Both the position numbers and the translations under genes were made by a program. Shown here piece after piece: positions 1 through 11,120 of a stretch of 64,000 bases of DNA. The notes beneath the pieces were generated by a model, which searched no databases, had not been told where the DNA came from, and was given only the letters and a program-made list of their open reading frames with translations. The stretch is from Eonycteris spelaea (lineage: Eukaryota > Chordata > Mammalia > Chiroptera > Pteropodidae): contig PUFA01000072.1 in NCBI GenBank assembly GCA_003508835.1, forward strand, positions 4,748,501-4,812,500, read 5' to 3'. The number at the start of each line of letters is the position of its first letter. Positions within the stretch are counted from its first letter, which is position 1.

Positions 1-118
1 CTGAGGAACAGCGAGGTAAAGTAAACGCAGCAGGAGAGTGAGCGGGACCACACCGGCTGAGCAAGACGTCCCTGCTGTAGCATAGCAAAGGCACCTTCCG
101 GGGTACTTCTTCAGCAAG

Positions 119-145
119 ATGGGAAGTGGTAACTTCGCCTCGTAG
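119..145 (+). CDS. Possible upstream ORF, 8 codons
   Basis: An ATG at 119 opens a frame of eight codons that stops with TAG at 143-145, eight bases before the stronger start at 153. If the transcript begins upstream of 119, this would be a short uORF that could lower initiation at 153. Its start context (AAGATGG, with G at +4) is fair. Nothing shows that it is translated. Confidence 0.2.
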   Translation: MGSGNFAS

Positions 146-152
146 CTTTCCC

Positions 153-164
153 ATGGGGGGTTCG
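153..164 (+). CDS. Candidate first coding exon (4 codons, Met-Gly-Gly-Ser), partial
   Basis: An ATG at 153 (context CCCATGG, close to the Kozak consensus at +4) is followed by Gly, Gly and Ser codons and then a strong donor, TTCG|GTGAGT, with the intron starting at 165. The exon would end in phase 0. The candidate exon at 6089-6178 is open only in the frame that a phase-0 junction gives, so the two are compatible. A Met-Gly start could be N-myristoylated, but the downstream residues are not a clear match to that consensus. The CpG-island setting supports a first exon. The 5' end of the exon is unknown, and position 153 could equally lie in a 5' untranslated exon. I do not recognise the protein. 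Confidence 0.4.
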
Positions 165-680
165 GTGAGTGGCTCTTTCCTAGTGCCCTTCAGTGTACGC
201 ACCTGAATCGCTTCCGTTCGCTTCCGTGCCGCAGGGGGAGAGGGGTGACATTGAAGTCAGGGCCAGGAGCTGCTGAACGCGCTCTGGCCCGGCCCCGACG
301 CCACCCGGGGTCGCCGGGTTATGGGACAGGTTACGGGACGAAAGAGCAGAGGACTTTCAGTGAGTCAGCCCCGGTGCTTCAGAACCGCGGCGGTAGCTGG
401 GGGAGGGGTGCGGCTGGAAATCGCCTCCGCTTGCTTGTGTCACACGTAGCCCTCGCTGTCGGTGATGTCCCTGGCGGAGTCGCTGGCGGAGCCCGGAGCG
501 CGCCCGCTTTTTCTCGCAGCTGCTTTTCTCTGTCGCACACACATCCAGCTGACATAGGGTATGGAAAAATCTCTCATTCGCCTTTGTTTATTTGATGCAT
601 CAACTGACAGAATGTGGTTACTTTTGTAGTCTCTGAGGAGCTGGGGAAAAAAAAACAACAAATCTCAGAAATCTGACTTT

Positions 681-870
681 ATGAAGTTAGGTTTTCCGCC
701 ACCGAGAAATATCTTCATGTTAAAGGTTTGTTTACAAGGAATGGCTGTTTCCACTTGCTGGAGCAGCTCTTAAACATTTTTTTTTTTAAGTTGTTTTTTC
801 CAACCGCTAAGTGGATCTAAACATTAAGTGTTTCTGAAGCTGGTTTTCCAGCTCCTGGGCTGCTGCTAAC
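681..870 (+). repeat. Interspersed element built of ~50-bp degenerate units, copy 1
   Basis: Four degenerate units follow one another, each with a TTTTCC or TTTCC core followed by a CCGCTGAGTGG-like stretch and an AAACATTAAGTGTTT-like stretch. The cores fall near 691, 747, 796 and 844, a period of about 48-55 bases. The same unit pattern recurs at 33100-33300. I do not know the family name. It may be an ancient interspersed repeat with internal repeats. Confidence 0.5.
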
Positions 871-1842
871 TTTCCGCCGAGCTGCAGCACGAGGTCACCG
901 CTCCCCACCCCCCCACTTCGCCACCCGTAAGGCGAGAGCGTAACATTTGAAAGGATTTTTAAAAATGGCTCATTGTGCAATATTTATATCTCATTCACAT
1001 CGGCACAGGGCGGCGTTGACATGCAGTTCTGTCGTCGTTGGCACCTCCCTTCCTGCCTCCAGCCCACAAAGCCCCGCTCCCCGCCCCCGTGGTGGCCCTG
1101 CTTCAGCCCCGAGGAGGCCGGCCCACCTGATGCACCCTCCATCTCAGACGGCGCTGAGTGCACAGAGGCCCCCCTTCTCCTTCGTGCAGACAGAGCAGAA
1201 ACTGGGGGCTACGTCTCCAGGTCTGTTTGAAAGGAGAAAGAGAGAGAACGTCCTCACGACCTTAGAACTGGAACACGTAGAGAGCTAGAGGGGTTTCTCT
1301 CGTCCACCCAGAAGGGAGGAAAAATAAAGCGTGCTGTGGTTTTGTGTAAAAGTCTCACACTTGCTGTGACTGCCATTGTTAGATGTTCTCCAAGAATTTC
1401 TCACACTGTTTCCCGGGACCAGCCACAGCATGTGGCTGTGTGACGTGTCCGGCATCAGCAGTAAGCCTTGGGGAGAGAGCGGGGTTGGCAGACCAGAACC
1501 TCCGGTCTCCCCTAGGCTGAGCGCCTTCTGTGAGGGAGGAACACTAAGGCTAGCTCCCCAGCGAACAAGAAAAAATTTATGTTACTCCCCACTCCGCCCG
1601 AACCACACACACACTCACCCACACGCATATGCACTTCCCTTCCCTCAGCCTCAGCCACACTCCTTCCCAAGTTCACAGCCAGCTCCTGCTGGCCAGGGTT
1701 GCAGTGTTGTTCACGCCGTGAGAAACATTCCCATATCATTAGCAACAAAAAATAAATTTCCTCACAATGCTATTGCCATTTTATCTCGATTTTTAAATTG
1801 TTGACCTCTGGGCATTCAGGAGAGACAGAGCGGGGTGGGGAC

Positions 1843-1848
<6 letters not shown>
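871..1848. other. Unassigned non-coding stretch
   Basis: This is moderately GC-rich sequence next to the CpG island with scattered CpGs and C-rich runs (905-915, 1055-1095). The open frames of 85-142 codons here have no splice-site support, no recognisable domain and overlap one another. I see no gene or named repeat. Confidence 0.5.

Positions 1849-1895
<47 letters not shown>
1849..1895 (+). repeat. (AG)n microsatellite
   Basis: An uninterrupted AG dinucleotide run of about 47 bases. It is all purine on the plus strand. Confidence 0.97.
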
Positions 1896-1899
<4 letters not shown>

Positions 1900-2654
1900 A
1901 AATGAATGAATGATTTTACAAACTTGTAGGATTCCCTGAACCAAGGTTAAGCCTTCAACTAGTGGAGATAGAATAAAGTAAAGATTAGCTGTGTGTAGCT
2001 ACCATGAGACTAACCTGGATTTTCCTGACTTCTTTTTTCCCCTGATCTTTTTTTTTCAACTGGCGCCAATACAACCAAAATAACCCCAGTTTCGGGCTGA
2101 TATCAGGTTGTTTTGATTGGAGGACTGTAACCTTTCCAGTAAGATACCAACCCCGCTCTGCACAGGCTGTTTGTTGGCGTGGCTGATTTCTCACAACGGA
2201 GGGGTGAAGAAATGGAGGTCGATGATTTCTGAGTCACTGTCTGACCCACCTTCCTCTCCAGCACTCTCAGTCTTCCTTGTTCGGGCTTCGTCCCATGAGA
2301 GGTATAAACTTAGAAGAGAAACCTGTAGGTAATTAACAGTCTAGCGTGTCTGTCGTTCCTTTGATAAAATGTGTTGGGTGTGGTTTCTTGACATGCACTT
2401 GATAAAATGCATTGGTGGTGTTCCATTTCGTTTGCCTTTCCATTAGTTTGTTTTTTTTTTTTTTCCAATGAGAATGTCTTAATGGCCAGCTTCTGTTTTC
2501 AATCACAGGGGACATTTCTATGGATTTATTTATTTTTTTACATTTTCCAATAAGAAACATATTCTGATCCTTTAAAAGTTACAAGTAAAGTATGGAAGGG
2601 CGGGTGATACTCAGAAGTAAAGCTTTCCTGCTGGCTCAAATTAGCTAGTGTATT
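1896..2654. other. Unassigned non-coding stretch with T-tract
   Basis: Nothing recognisable beyond a 14-base T run near 2451-2464. Small ORFs on both strands look like chance. Confidence 0.5.
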
Positions 2655-2706
2655 TGCGTGCGTGCATGTGTGAGGGCATGTGTGTGTGCATGTATGTGTG
2701 TGTGTT
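2655..2706 (+). repeat. Degenerate (TG)n/(CG/TG) microsatellite
   Basis: A TG-rich stretch with interspersed GCGTG, GCATG and GTATG variants, an impure old TG microsatellite. Confidence 0.85.
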
Positions 2707-4154
2707 CATATGAGTGTCTCTTTCGGGTCTTTATTGAGTCCTTGACTCAGGGACAGAGATTCTACCATTTTCCTTATTTTCTATTTTTGAGTTACTATAC
2801 TGCTTTAATAACCTGTGTCTAGAGAAGGAGGCACCTCACTCTCTTCATCTGTTCAGCTCTAATTCTCTACTAGTTCAGGATGAGGAAAACTCTTGAGGGG
2901 CTTTGAATGTTGAATTGCAACTTGCATGACAAAGTGTGTTCGTGTGATTAGGTTTTATATAAGATGGAGCTGGCACAGGTGCAGACGAAAGAGCTCTAAG
3001 GTGATTTGCAGCTCACAGCTCTGAAAATGCTGAGTCATCTGAGGAAATCACCTGCTTTTTAACCCACAGGAGCCTCAGCAAGTAAACAGGTGACCTAGCC
3101 ACGGAGTATGAGCCTAAAGCTTTGCTAGAGAGGCGCCCGTCCTCAGGGGCCTGCCTTGCTCTGGGAAGGAGCCCACGCGGGCAGGCATTCTGGGGCAGGG
3201 CACGCCCGCCCCGCTCTGCAGGATCTACATAGAGGCACCTGTTTTTGAACTCCAGAGATGCTGTCCCTGCTCTGAGTTCTCTTCCCCTTCCATCCTCCTG
3301 TCCGGTAAGGGTCAGAAACCTTGACCTGTACCTCGTGCATTCAGACTCTCACCCTGGCCAGTTTAGATTTCTAGACATGTCTCTTCCTCTTCCTCTCAGC
3401 CGAGTTTAGGCTTTTGACGATGACTCTTGAGCTGTCTAAAGATTCAGATTCTTGGCCGTTTCTTAGCCTCTGATGCCACTCGGGATGCGTGGCCTTTACA
3501 GTGGGTTTGGTGCCCCACTTATGACACTTGTCCTGCGTGCGATGCAGCCCTTGTACGTACTGGGGCCGGCCCTTTCACCTCGGGGCCTGCCCTTTCCCAG
3601 GCTCTCCACACGCCTGGAGAGCCCCATTCCTTGGGGACGTTTGCCTCTACTGAAAGGCAAGTTCCATATCCACGAATCCTGTAACTGGAGCCAGAATTCC
3701 TGCTTACAGTTGGCACCAGCGTCCAAGGTTCAGAAGCCCTCCCCCTGCAGCTGCCGACGCTCAGCGCATGACGCCGCGGTGGCAGACCCCGTTAGCCCAT
3801 CACTCAGCAGCTGGCATTGGCACCCCCACTCCTCGTAGGCAAACAACTCTGAATGTTCCTGCCGGTGGCAGTAAGCCAGGTCCCAGGGTTGTAAGCCAAT
3901 CACAGTAATCCTAAGCCTTTTTGCCCCCTGTTTATTTTCCGAGCCACCCTTGCAGCCTCAGAGCCGTGGGACACTTATTAGAGACAGGAAAACCTACGGG
4001 GAGTAGTCTGAAAAGCGCTTTGTCAGAACTCAGTGAAACACACTTGTGAGGAGGCCTTGCTTCCTAGAAGGGACGTGGGAGAGGGGCCCACAGGCCAAAA
4101 TGGGAGAGCGCGGCCACAGCCCGATGGCCCGAACTGAATTCCAGCCCCCTCGCT
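2707..4154. other. Unassigned stretch with GC-richer patches
   Basis: GC-richer patches lie at about 3130-3240 and 3540-3830. A short inverted repeat (GGCTCTCC / GGAGAGCC) lies near 3599-3623. Overlapping ORFs of 65-121 codons on both strands at 3427-3838 show no coding logic. The 3860-4060 part resembles the edge of an old LTR-like repeat, but I cannot name it. Confidence 0.45.
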
Positions 4155-4305
4155 CCTGGCTAAGTTAATTCATCGCTTCATGCCTCAGCTTCCCCACTCG
4201 TGAAGTGGGGTCAGTAATAATAGCACCTATCTTATAGCGTGTGAAGATGATTGAGTATTATGAGTAGTTTATTAAGTACTTATAACAACGCCGACATGGT
4301 AAAGG
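4155..4305 (+). repeat. MIR SINE fragment
   Basis: The order of motifs matches the core and 3' half of MIR: a CCTCAGCTTCCCC segment, then an AATGGGG-like segment (TGAAGTGGGG), then GTCAGTAATAATAGCACCTA, then a degraded GAACAGTGCCTGGCAC equivalent. Position within candidate intron 1. Confidence 0.85.
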
Positions 4306-6088
4306 CAAGTAAAAGTATTTTTTAAACATATGGAACAGGCATCTTTCAAGGCGAATTTGCTTTAACAAAGACTAAACATAGCAGTTTTCTTTTTGAAACT
4401 GCCTTCGATAAAAATGAACGATGAGGTCCAACATGGGCTGTTATGAGGAAATGTATCCTATCCTACAGTGCCGTGGAGAGGATAAATTGCCTGCCTCTGA
4501 CCCAGAAATTTCTGTTCCAGAAATACAAAGACTATTCAGGGGTAGACCAGGAAACCAGCAAGAGCAATGGCGCTTGCCCATGTTTTTAAATGTGAGAAAT
4601 GTTCAGGACTGATGAAGAAATCAGGCAAAAGGATATCTCCTACATAGTAAGGACGCTGATAAAAATCTCTATTCAGTGTACAGAGTGCATCAAAAATGTC
4701 AGAAGAGATAGATACCAAATATTGGAGAACCAGATGATTTAAAACTTTTTTGTCTGTTTGAATTTTCTGACAATGGTCTTGGACAGCAAAATCTTGATAT
4801 TTATGCATATAAATTGTGGGAAGAATGTACACCAAAATGTTCAAAGTTATCATCTCTGGATTAATGGAATCGTAGGTTATTTTATTTTGTTTTCTTTTTG
4901 AGTATTTATAGTTTCTGATTTTACTGCAGTCATTTTGGTTTTTACAAAATAGAAAAAGAGCTAAGCAGCACGTCCTTTCTCACTAGCTCCTCCGTCGATG
5001 GCCCGGTTGGAAAATTCTATATGTGCCAGATATTTGAGCTAATAAACATTCCAGGAGAATCTCCCTCCCCTCCAGCCCCACATGTTAGTCTGGAGATATT
5101 TATACTTTCTGCCAAATGTCTTCCCCCAAATCATTCCGTATTGCTGATATTTTGTCAGATTAATAGATCCCGAGTGATGTGAATATGTTGATTTTATGGC
5201 AGACCTCCAGAAAAGGCTTTTTACCGATAAAAATGGATATGATGATTTATGTTTCTTGAGGTCCTGATGTTTCTATTTAAGGATGCCTGTAGGTACTCAG
5301 CCCTTTATGAAAGGCACCTGAAGATTACTCTTTGAAAGCCTTGTACTGTATCATTTCTTTTATGCCTCGAGAACAGGGTCGGGGTTATCCTGGGGCTAGG
5401 TGCTTTTGCCCTTGTCTTGTGGCTTATGACTTCCTTGGCCCACCTGTGAATACGAGGCAGTCTCTTCTAATTCAGGCTCATCTGTCAGGCCAAGAAAACG
5501 CGTTTCCTTTTCAGAGGACCTGAATCGATCGCTTGGAAATAGAATTTGGTTCCTGTGTTTGTACTGGATCAGAGATCAGAAAGCAGTTGCAGACTGCACT
5601 GGCTGGCAGACTTTATTGTAGTGGCGGAGTTCAGAAGTGCAGAAAGAGACAGGAAAATCAGAGCTGTTTATACAGTCTCTTTTCTTTCTTTTCTTGAATG
5701 TTTGAAAGAGGAAGAATGGTCTCCAAACTTCTAGATTTGGCAGCAATACTATGTGTGCTGTCAATTCTTATTTCTTTCCCAATTCTTCTGTCTGCTAGAC
5801 GAGAATAGACAGCTAGAGAGGGTAAGCATAAGTGGGAAAGAGATTTCTCTGGGTAGCTAGCTCCTTCATATCAGACACAGTTCCATATCTTGTACATTTA
5901 TTATTTCACTCAATCTTCTTATTTTTTAAAAAAATCGATATTCTAAAAGATAAGTAGTTTCAAATTCTAAGTATGTCTTTAAACCAGGGGTGTTTGTACA
6001 ATGCCATGTATAGGAAGGGGCCTGTGGCTTATGTACAGACTCTAGGTGAGTCATGCAGTGTCTCTTAACTCCATCATCTTGTCTGTAG
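4306..6088. other. Unassigned candidate intron sequence
   Basis: AT-rich sequence with no repeat family or coding signal that I can name. Small ORFs (61-105 codons) occur on both strands without splice support. Confidence 0.5.
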
Positions 6089-6178
6089 GTGAAGGATGAC
6101 GATGATGACAATGAGGAAGATGAAGAGGATGGTGACGGTTTCTACCACAGCATTGCTCCATTGATTGCAAGGTTTAAC
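6089..6178 (+). CDS. Candidate internal coding exon (30 codons, acidic), unknown protein
   Basis: A 90-base segment bounded by an acceptor (TCTGTAG|GTGAAGG, behind a pyrimidine-rich stretch) and a consensus donor (TTTAAC|GTGAGT). Only one frame is open; the other two hit stops within the first eleven bases. That frame encodes 30 residues: a start of Val-Lys, then a run in which 12 of 14 residues are acidic or Asn, then the less biased segment GFYHSIAPLIARF ending in Asn. The length is a multiple of three, so the exon would be symmetrical (0-0). It joins in frame to the candidate start exon at 153-164, giving an N-terminus Met-Gly-Gly-Ser followed by an acidic tract. Acidic tracts of this kind bind basic partners or calcium in many unrelated proteins, so they do not assign a function. 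I do not recognise the protein. The GAN codon run could be a chance simple repeat, so conservation is the deciding test. Confidence 0.5.
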
Positions 6179-7660
6179 GTGAGTGAAGCCCAATATGTGT
6201 GATTTCTAGTGTGCTCCCCCTTTCTCCTTCCTGTTGGCCACAATTGCCCAAGGAAAGAGTAGGGTTTCCGCCTCAGCTGCTAAGTTCCGAAACGTTCAAA
6301 TTGGCATGAAAAGATGCAATTCTCAGCTCACCCCAGTTATGGTCCATGCATCCCAGGATGCAAAGCACAAATGAAATTGTAAGTTTATATCTGTATCATA
6401 TGCTTCTTTATGAATCTGGTGACTGTGAGACACGTTCTGATGACAGTGACATGAAGAACACTTGCCAGATTCTGGAAGTATCTGTGTGAAGGTGTTGCTG
6501 AGTGGTCCGGGATCTGTTTGTTGACTGGAGAGTGTGGGTGCGGTGGGCTGGCCAATCACAGCATGACCAGGTCCTCTTCGGCCTTCATGGAGAAGGAGGA
6601 TACAGTGTCTGTCACAGCCCCAGGGCCGTGGGCAGCAGATGGAATTCTGGAAGTAGCCGAGTTTCATTCTTCCTTGACCTCTTTTTTCAGTGGTACCTGG
6701 GACATGAACTTGAGAACAGTGGACAGCCTTACCAGGCACTCCTCAGTGATTTTATTATTTTTTTTAGTCATTTTATTTCAGTCTTAAAGCCTATGATTTT
6801 TTTTTTTTTTTGTCTGAAACTCCGAGATCCTTGAGTTTTTAGACAGGGAGAATAGAACTGAGCAAGGCATGAGGTGAACATGGTCATTGGCACTCATGAG
6901 TCACTTTCAAACCTCTTTTACTGAACACGGATTCCTAGGTGTACAAGGAAAGGGTAGAGAGAAGTAAACTCTCGTTTATTATGCTGTCACTACGTACCAA
7001 CCTTAGATGCTCCCATTTGCTTTACATCATTTATTTTTTACCATTACATGTAAGTTGGGTCTACTTTATTGGAAATAGCTTGCAGGATTGCAGGTAGGCT
7101 CTTTGATTTCATTTTTGCAACTATATAGCATCACTGGAACTAATATTTGAGTGCTACCAAGTTTTTTTGAGTTGTCTTTGATCACTTCGTAAGAAATATT
7201 TGAAAACTAACAATTTATATGCAAATCGTAGCTGCTAGGTTCTTGAGAATTGCTGTCTTTTCTTAGGTAGATTAAACTCCAGGAAATCATTTTAATAGTG
7301 TTCACCTTCTATAAAAATGTTTTCTTCAGAGATAACAGAAAAGTTCATGTAAGCCCGTCCAGTCTCAAATTATCACAAATTCCAAACGAGCCATGTCTGA
7401 ATTAATAAGATTTCATTGCAATGCAGAATGGGTGTATTTACACAAAGCGGAGACGGAATGAAGAAGCAATCAGAATCAGATGCATTTAAGGCGGGAAATA
7501 TCCTAAGTTAAAAAAAAGAGTCCTTTGATTTTCATGGATAAAATGGAAAGTCAATCTTGTGACATTCGATACTTTGCCCTAATCTAAACAGGCTGTTAGT
7601 CTCTAAAAAGGGTAAGGCTACATCAAGGTGATTTGAGTTGCTGCATTAGATTTCAGTTTC
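6179..7660. other. Unassigned candidate intron 2 sequence
   Basis: The sequence after the GTGAGT donor shows no further exon I can support. A T-tract lies near 6798-6813. The ORFs of 89-138 codons on both strands at 6323-6834 overlap each other and lack splice or domain support. Confidence 0.45.
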
Positions 7661-7815
7661 AGCATAGATTTTGGTACCAGGCAGACTGAGGGGCCAGTCC
7701 AGGCTTTGCTGCTGTCTACCCAATTAGGCCAGTTGCTTAAATTCTCTGAGATTCTTTGTTTAATCCTCTTCGGGGGAGTGTTGGAGAATTAGAGTAGATG
7801 TATATCGAGTTAATT
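7661..7815 (+). repeat. MIR SINE
   Basis: The motif series matches a near full-length MIR: AGCATAGATTTTGGTACCAG (tRNA-like head equivalent), a degraded GGGTTCGAATCC region, TTGCTTAAATTCTCTGAG, then GGAGAATTAGAGTAGATGTA. Confidence 0.85.
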
Positions 7816-9689
7816 CAGGTTCCAGAATAAAGTAAGATGCAAAAACGGTAGTTATTATTATTGTTATTTTAGTGTTATTTAAAAACCTTTTTTTCAATGT
7901 CGCAAGAACAGTTAACATAGAATCCGCCTGCTTGGCAAAATTTTCAGTGTGGGGCACACTGTCATCACCGCAGGCACCATGGCGTGCCACAGCCCTCAGA
8001 ACCTCTTCGTCCGGCATCACTGAAGCTGTATGTCTGTTGATCACAGCTCCCAGTCTCACCTCCCCTGCCCCCCCGCTCCATGTCGCCTAAGTCCTTTTAA
8101 AATGCAATGCAATAAAGAGTTAGCTAAATGGACCAATCTTGACTAAGATTGTAAGTTCTCGTTCATTAGGTAATTTTTTGATGCACAATAACCATTATCA
8201 TGCTCCTTAAAAATTCCCATTATCTTCTTCAAAATCCTAGGCAGGGAAGGGTGTGAGAAGATGGGGGGAGTGGTTTGGGTTGGCCCCCACAGGGGCAGAC
8301 ACATGTCGAGGTCATAAGTGAATGCTGACTCACCAGCCCTGCCACTGTGAGACTCGACAAAGCGAAATCCTTGAAAGAGCCTCATGGCTCAGTTAAATCT
8401 GCTCAAATACTAGAAAGAAAGGCCTTGCTAATATAAAAAGACACATCTGCACTACATTTTGGGTTGCAGTAACAACAACTGGACACGTCGCTGGCCCATT
8501 CAATCACTGAAATTTCCTTTCCCCTTGCGCAAGTTGAACATTGTCCATGGTTCTTGTTTGGTGCTTGAATGGGACGGTGAGTGAAGCCTTCTGGCTCAAA
8601 ATCCTCAACGGCGCAGGTTGCGATTTCCACTTCCCCACAAGCACTTCAGACATTTCTTTTGATGATCGTTTAACGTAGTAATACTATATCAACAGAATAT
8701 CCTTTTCTTTCATCTCCTCCTGCCCCGTTTGGAAAGAAATAATTTTGTATCAAGACAAACTAGAAAAACCACCCAACCCAATGTAATTTTCCAGGTTCAA
8801 CCCCAAATCAAAGTACAGTAGTGGATCTAGAAAACGTATTTCTCATTGGTGCATTCAGACATGTTGTCAAACATTTCCTTGGTTGTGTGCCCTTCTGTAA
8901 GTCTCAAAGGAAACTGGGTAGAATAGCAAGGGGAGGATGTGCACAGGGCAGGGAAGGGCACAGGCTGCCTACCTGTAGTTTGTAATATTTGTTCCCGGTT
9001 GAATTTCATGCCTCCGGCTGCTCTGTCACAGTGTTCCATTTCCGAAAGTAGAAAGCAGAGGAGGAAATATCTAAGCTATAAAATGTCAAATTGCTTTCCA
9101 AACCCGTTCCATTTCCAACCACATCAAGAAGGGTGTCTGAAAAGACAATCAGCTTTTGCACTAACCCAATACATATACAATTATTTATTTTTAAAAATTT
9201 TCCTCGGGAATGCATCATCAAAGGAATGTTCAGGGTTATTCTGAGGCTATTTGCCTCCGATCCTTTAAAAACCTGGTTTTGTAGCTACAGTACATTTGCT
9301 GTTTTTTCCTTTAAAAATTTTGTAAATCAAATAAGCCGCAATTCAATCTATTTAGGAAAAAAAAAATACCAAGAGCTGGATATATTTTATCCATTTTCTG
9401 GGAACAAGATACTGGTGCCCTCCCAAAGAGCCGCTGAAGGAGGAATAATCAAAACCTTACTTTCCTCCCCGATACGAAATGGGAAGGGTGAAACCTTGGT
9501 GAGATGTGTTCACTGACATGTATCGCTAACAGGACTTTTGAAGGAGTCGCTCGTCCGCGCAGTCCTCTTCCCTTCCTGAGGCTTGGAGCATAAAGTCAGA
9601 GTGTTGCTTGCGTCTTTCAGAACTGGATTTCATGAAGGGATGTTCGCACATTATCTCGTACCATTTCCAGTGACTGATTTTCCACAGGT
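7816..9689. other. Unassigned non-coding stretch
   Basis: I see no gene, RNA or named repeat. Overlapping ORFs of up to 141 codons near 8827-9516 on both strands are without supporting signals. Confidence 0.45.
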
Positions 9690-10112
9690 ATCATCTCCCT
9701 CGGGCCTGAAGAAACTTCCTTTGTGTTTTTCTGTGGTGATGGGTTTGCTCAGGTTTCAGTTATGTGAAACGTCTTCATCTTGCCTTCATTGCTGAAGGTT
9801 TCTTTGTTGCCTTTGGAATTCTATGATGACAAAGGTTTTGTTTGCTCGCTCGCCCCCAGCACTTGAAAGGCGCTCTTTCCTTATCTTCTGCCTAGACTAG
9901 CTTTGTTTCTGATGAGAAACAATGCCATCGTTTTGTCACTAGTGCCCTGTGTGTTTTGCATAGATTTTCTAACAGTCCGTTCCTGGTCTTTTTATTTTTT
10001 TTTAAACAATGTCTTTCAAAACGAAGACTTAAAATGTTTAATTAAATCCAGTTTGCCCATTTTTCCTTTATACATCTTGCTTTTGGTGTTACCTAAGAAA
10101 TGTTTTGCATAA
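9690..10112 (-). mobile_element. Antisense L1 fragment, left part (as drawn)
   Basis: Read on the plus strand, the sequence follows a familiar antisense L1 series: GAAGAAACTTCCTTTGTG, GCCTTCATTGCTGAAGG, GTTTCTGATGAGAAACAATG, then TGCTTTTGGTGTTACCTAAG. It breaks off at about 10112 and resumes at about 11024 with the adjoining L1 segment. An LTR therefore split it. No ORF survives. Confidence 0.7.
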
Positions 10113-11023
10113 CTGTGTTAAAATAACTTAGTCTGTCCTCCTGTGTGTCCCCTTTACCACTCACAGAGAACGCTTCCCTTCTGACACCAGATGTGAGGGA
10201 CGTTGCCCCACCATGCACTTCTCTGGGACACCTGCTGGGTGTCCTACGATTTAACTCAATTTTGACACTGCCTACCTGGAGATAGTGTCAGACCCCAAAG
10301 GTTAAAGGCTCAGTCACACAAGACTGCTCCCCGCCACTTCAGATGCCAATCAGAACTAGTAGGTCCCCAGGGTACCCACATCTTCCGTCTGACTTGGCTA
10401 CAAATGAGAGGTTCCCATGACCTCCTCCTCTTGGATTCCATTAATTTGCTAGAGTGGTTCACAGAATTCAGGGGAAACACTTACTTAGATTTACCAGTTT
10501 TATTAAAGGATGTGATAAAGCATGCAGATGAGCAGCCAGTTGAAGAAATACGTAGGGTAAGGTCTGGGAGGGTCCCGTGCACAGGAGCTTCTGTCCACAC
10601 GAAGTTGGGGTGCGTCACCCTCCTGGTATGTAGCAGTGTTCACCAACCCGGAAGCCCTCCGAAACTCACACTATTGGTTTTTTATGCAGGCTCACCACGT
10701 GGGCTCTATCTGTCAGGAACTCCACTTAAGCCCTTCTCCCTTCTCAGGAAAATGGGGTAGGGGGTGCTGAAAATGCCAAGCTTCCAATCATGGTTTGGTC
10801 TTTCTGGCGACAAACCCAGAGCCACCTCATGAGAACAAACGATGCTCCTATCACCTAGGAGGTTACAAGGCTTTCAGGAGCACTGTGCGGAGGACCAAAT
10901 ATTAGAACAAAAGATGCTCCCAGTGCTCTTAACACTTAGGAAATTCCAAAGATTTCAGGAACTCTGTGCCAGAAATAGGGCAAAGACCAAATATATATAT
11001 TTCTTACTATAAATCACAGTAGC
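10113..11023 (-). mobile_element. LTR (ERVL/MLT2-like), inserted in an antisense L1
   Basis: The segments AGAGTGGTTCACAGAATTCA, GTTCACCAACCCGGAAG, CATGGTTTGGTCTTTCTGG and GACCAAATATATATATTTC come in the order I associate with antisense MLT2-type ERVL LTRs. Both edges abut halves of the same L1. The length of about 900 bases is longer than I expect for one such LTR, so part of the left end (10113-10380) may be something else. I see no viral coding sequence. The family name is from memory. Confidence 0.6.
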
Positions 11024-11120
11024 ACACTAACCCAGAGTCTCAAAGATTTTCTGTTGTGTTTTCTTCCAGAAATTATGTAGTTTCATGTTTTACATTTAGG
11101 TCTAATAATTTAATTTGCAT
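11024..11120 (-). mobile_element. Antisense L1 fragment, right part (as drawn)
   Basis: CTAACCCAGAGTCTCAAAGA, then GTGTTTTCTTCCAGAAATTA and ACATTTAGGTCTAATAATTT continue the antisense L1 series that stops at about 10112. Confidence 0.65.

Larger units (their letters stand above)
1..560. promoter_or_regulatory. CpG-rich region, probable right part of a CpG-island promoter
   Basis: CpG dinucleotides are frequent here, with dozens of sites including clusters near 285-340, 385-420 and 475-515, while most of the window is CpG-depleted. Such islands usually mark promoters and first exons in mammals. The density fades after about 560, with some spill-over to about 900, so the left edge of the window probably cuts through the island. 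A plus-strand start codon and splice donor lie inside it (153-164), which suggests a promoter further left driving transcription to the right. I see no convincing TATA box. What is seen is the CpG clustering; promoter activity is inferred. Confidence 0.65.
165..6088 (+). other. Candidate intron 1
   Basis: This interval runs from the GTGAGT donor at 165 to the acceptor TCTGTAG ending at 6088, which is preceded by a moderately pyrimidine-rich stretch. It carries a ~50-bp-unit repeat, an (AG)n run, a TG-rich stretch and one MIR, and otherwise shows no exon I can support. Extra 5' untranslated exons cannot be excluded. Confidence 0.35.

Noticed and set aside
10113..11023. Complete endogenous retrovirus
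   Set aside because: Only LTR-like sequence is present; there is no internal region or viral ORF.
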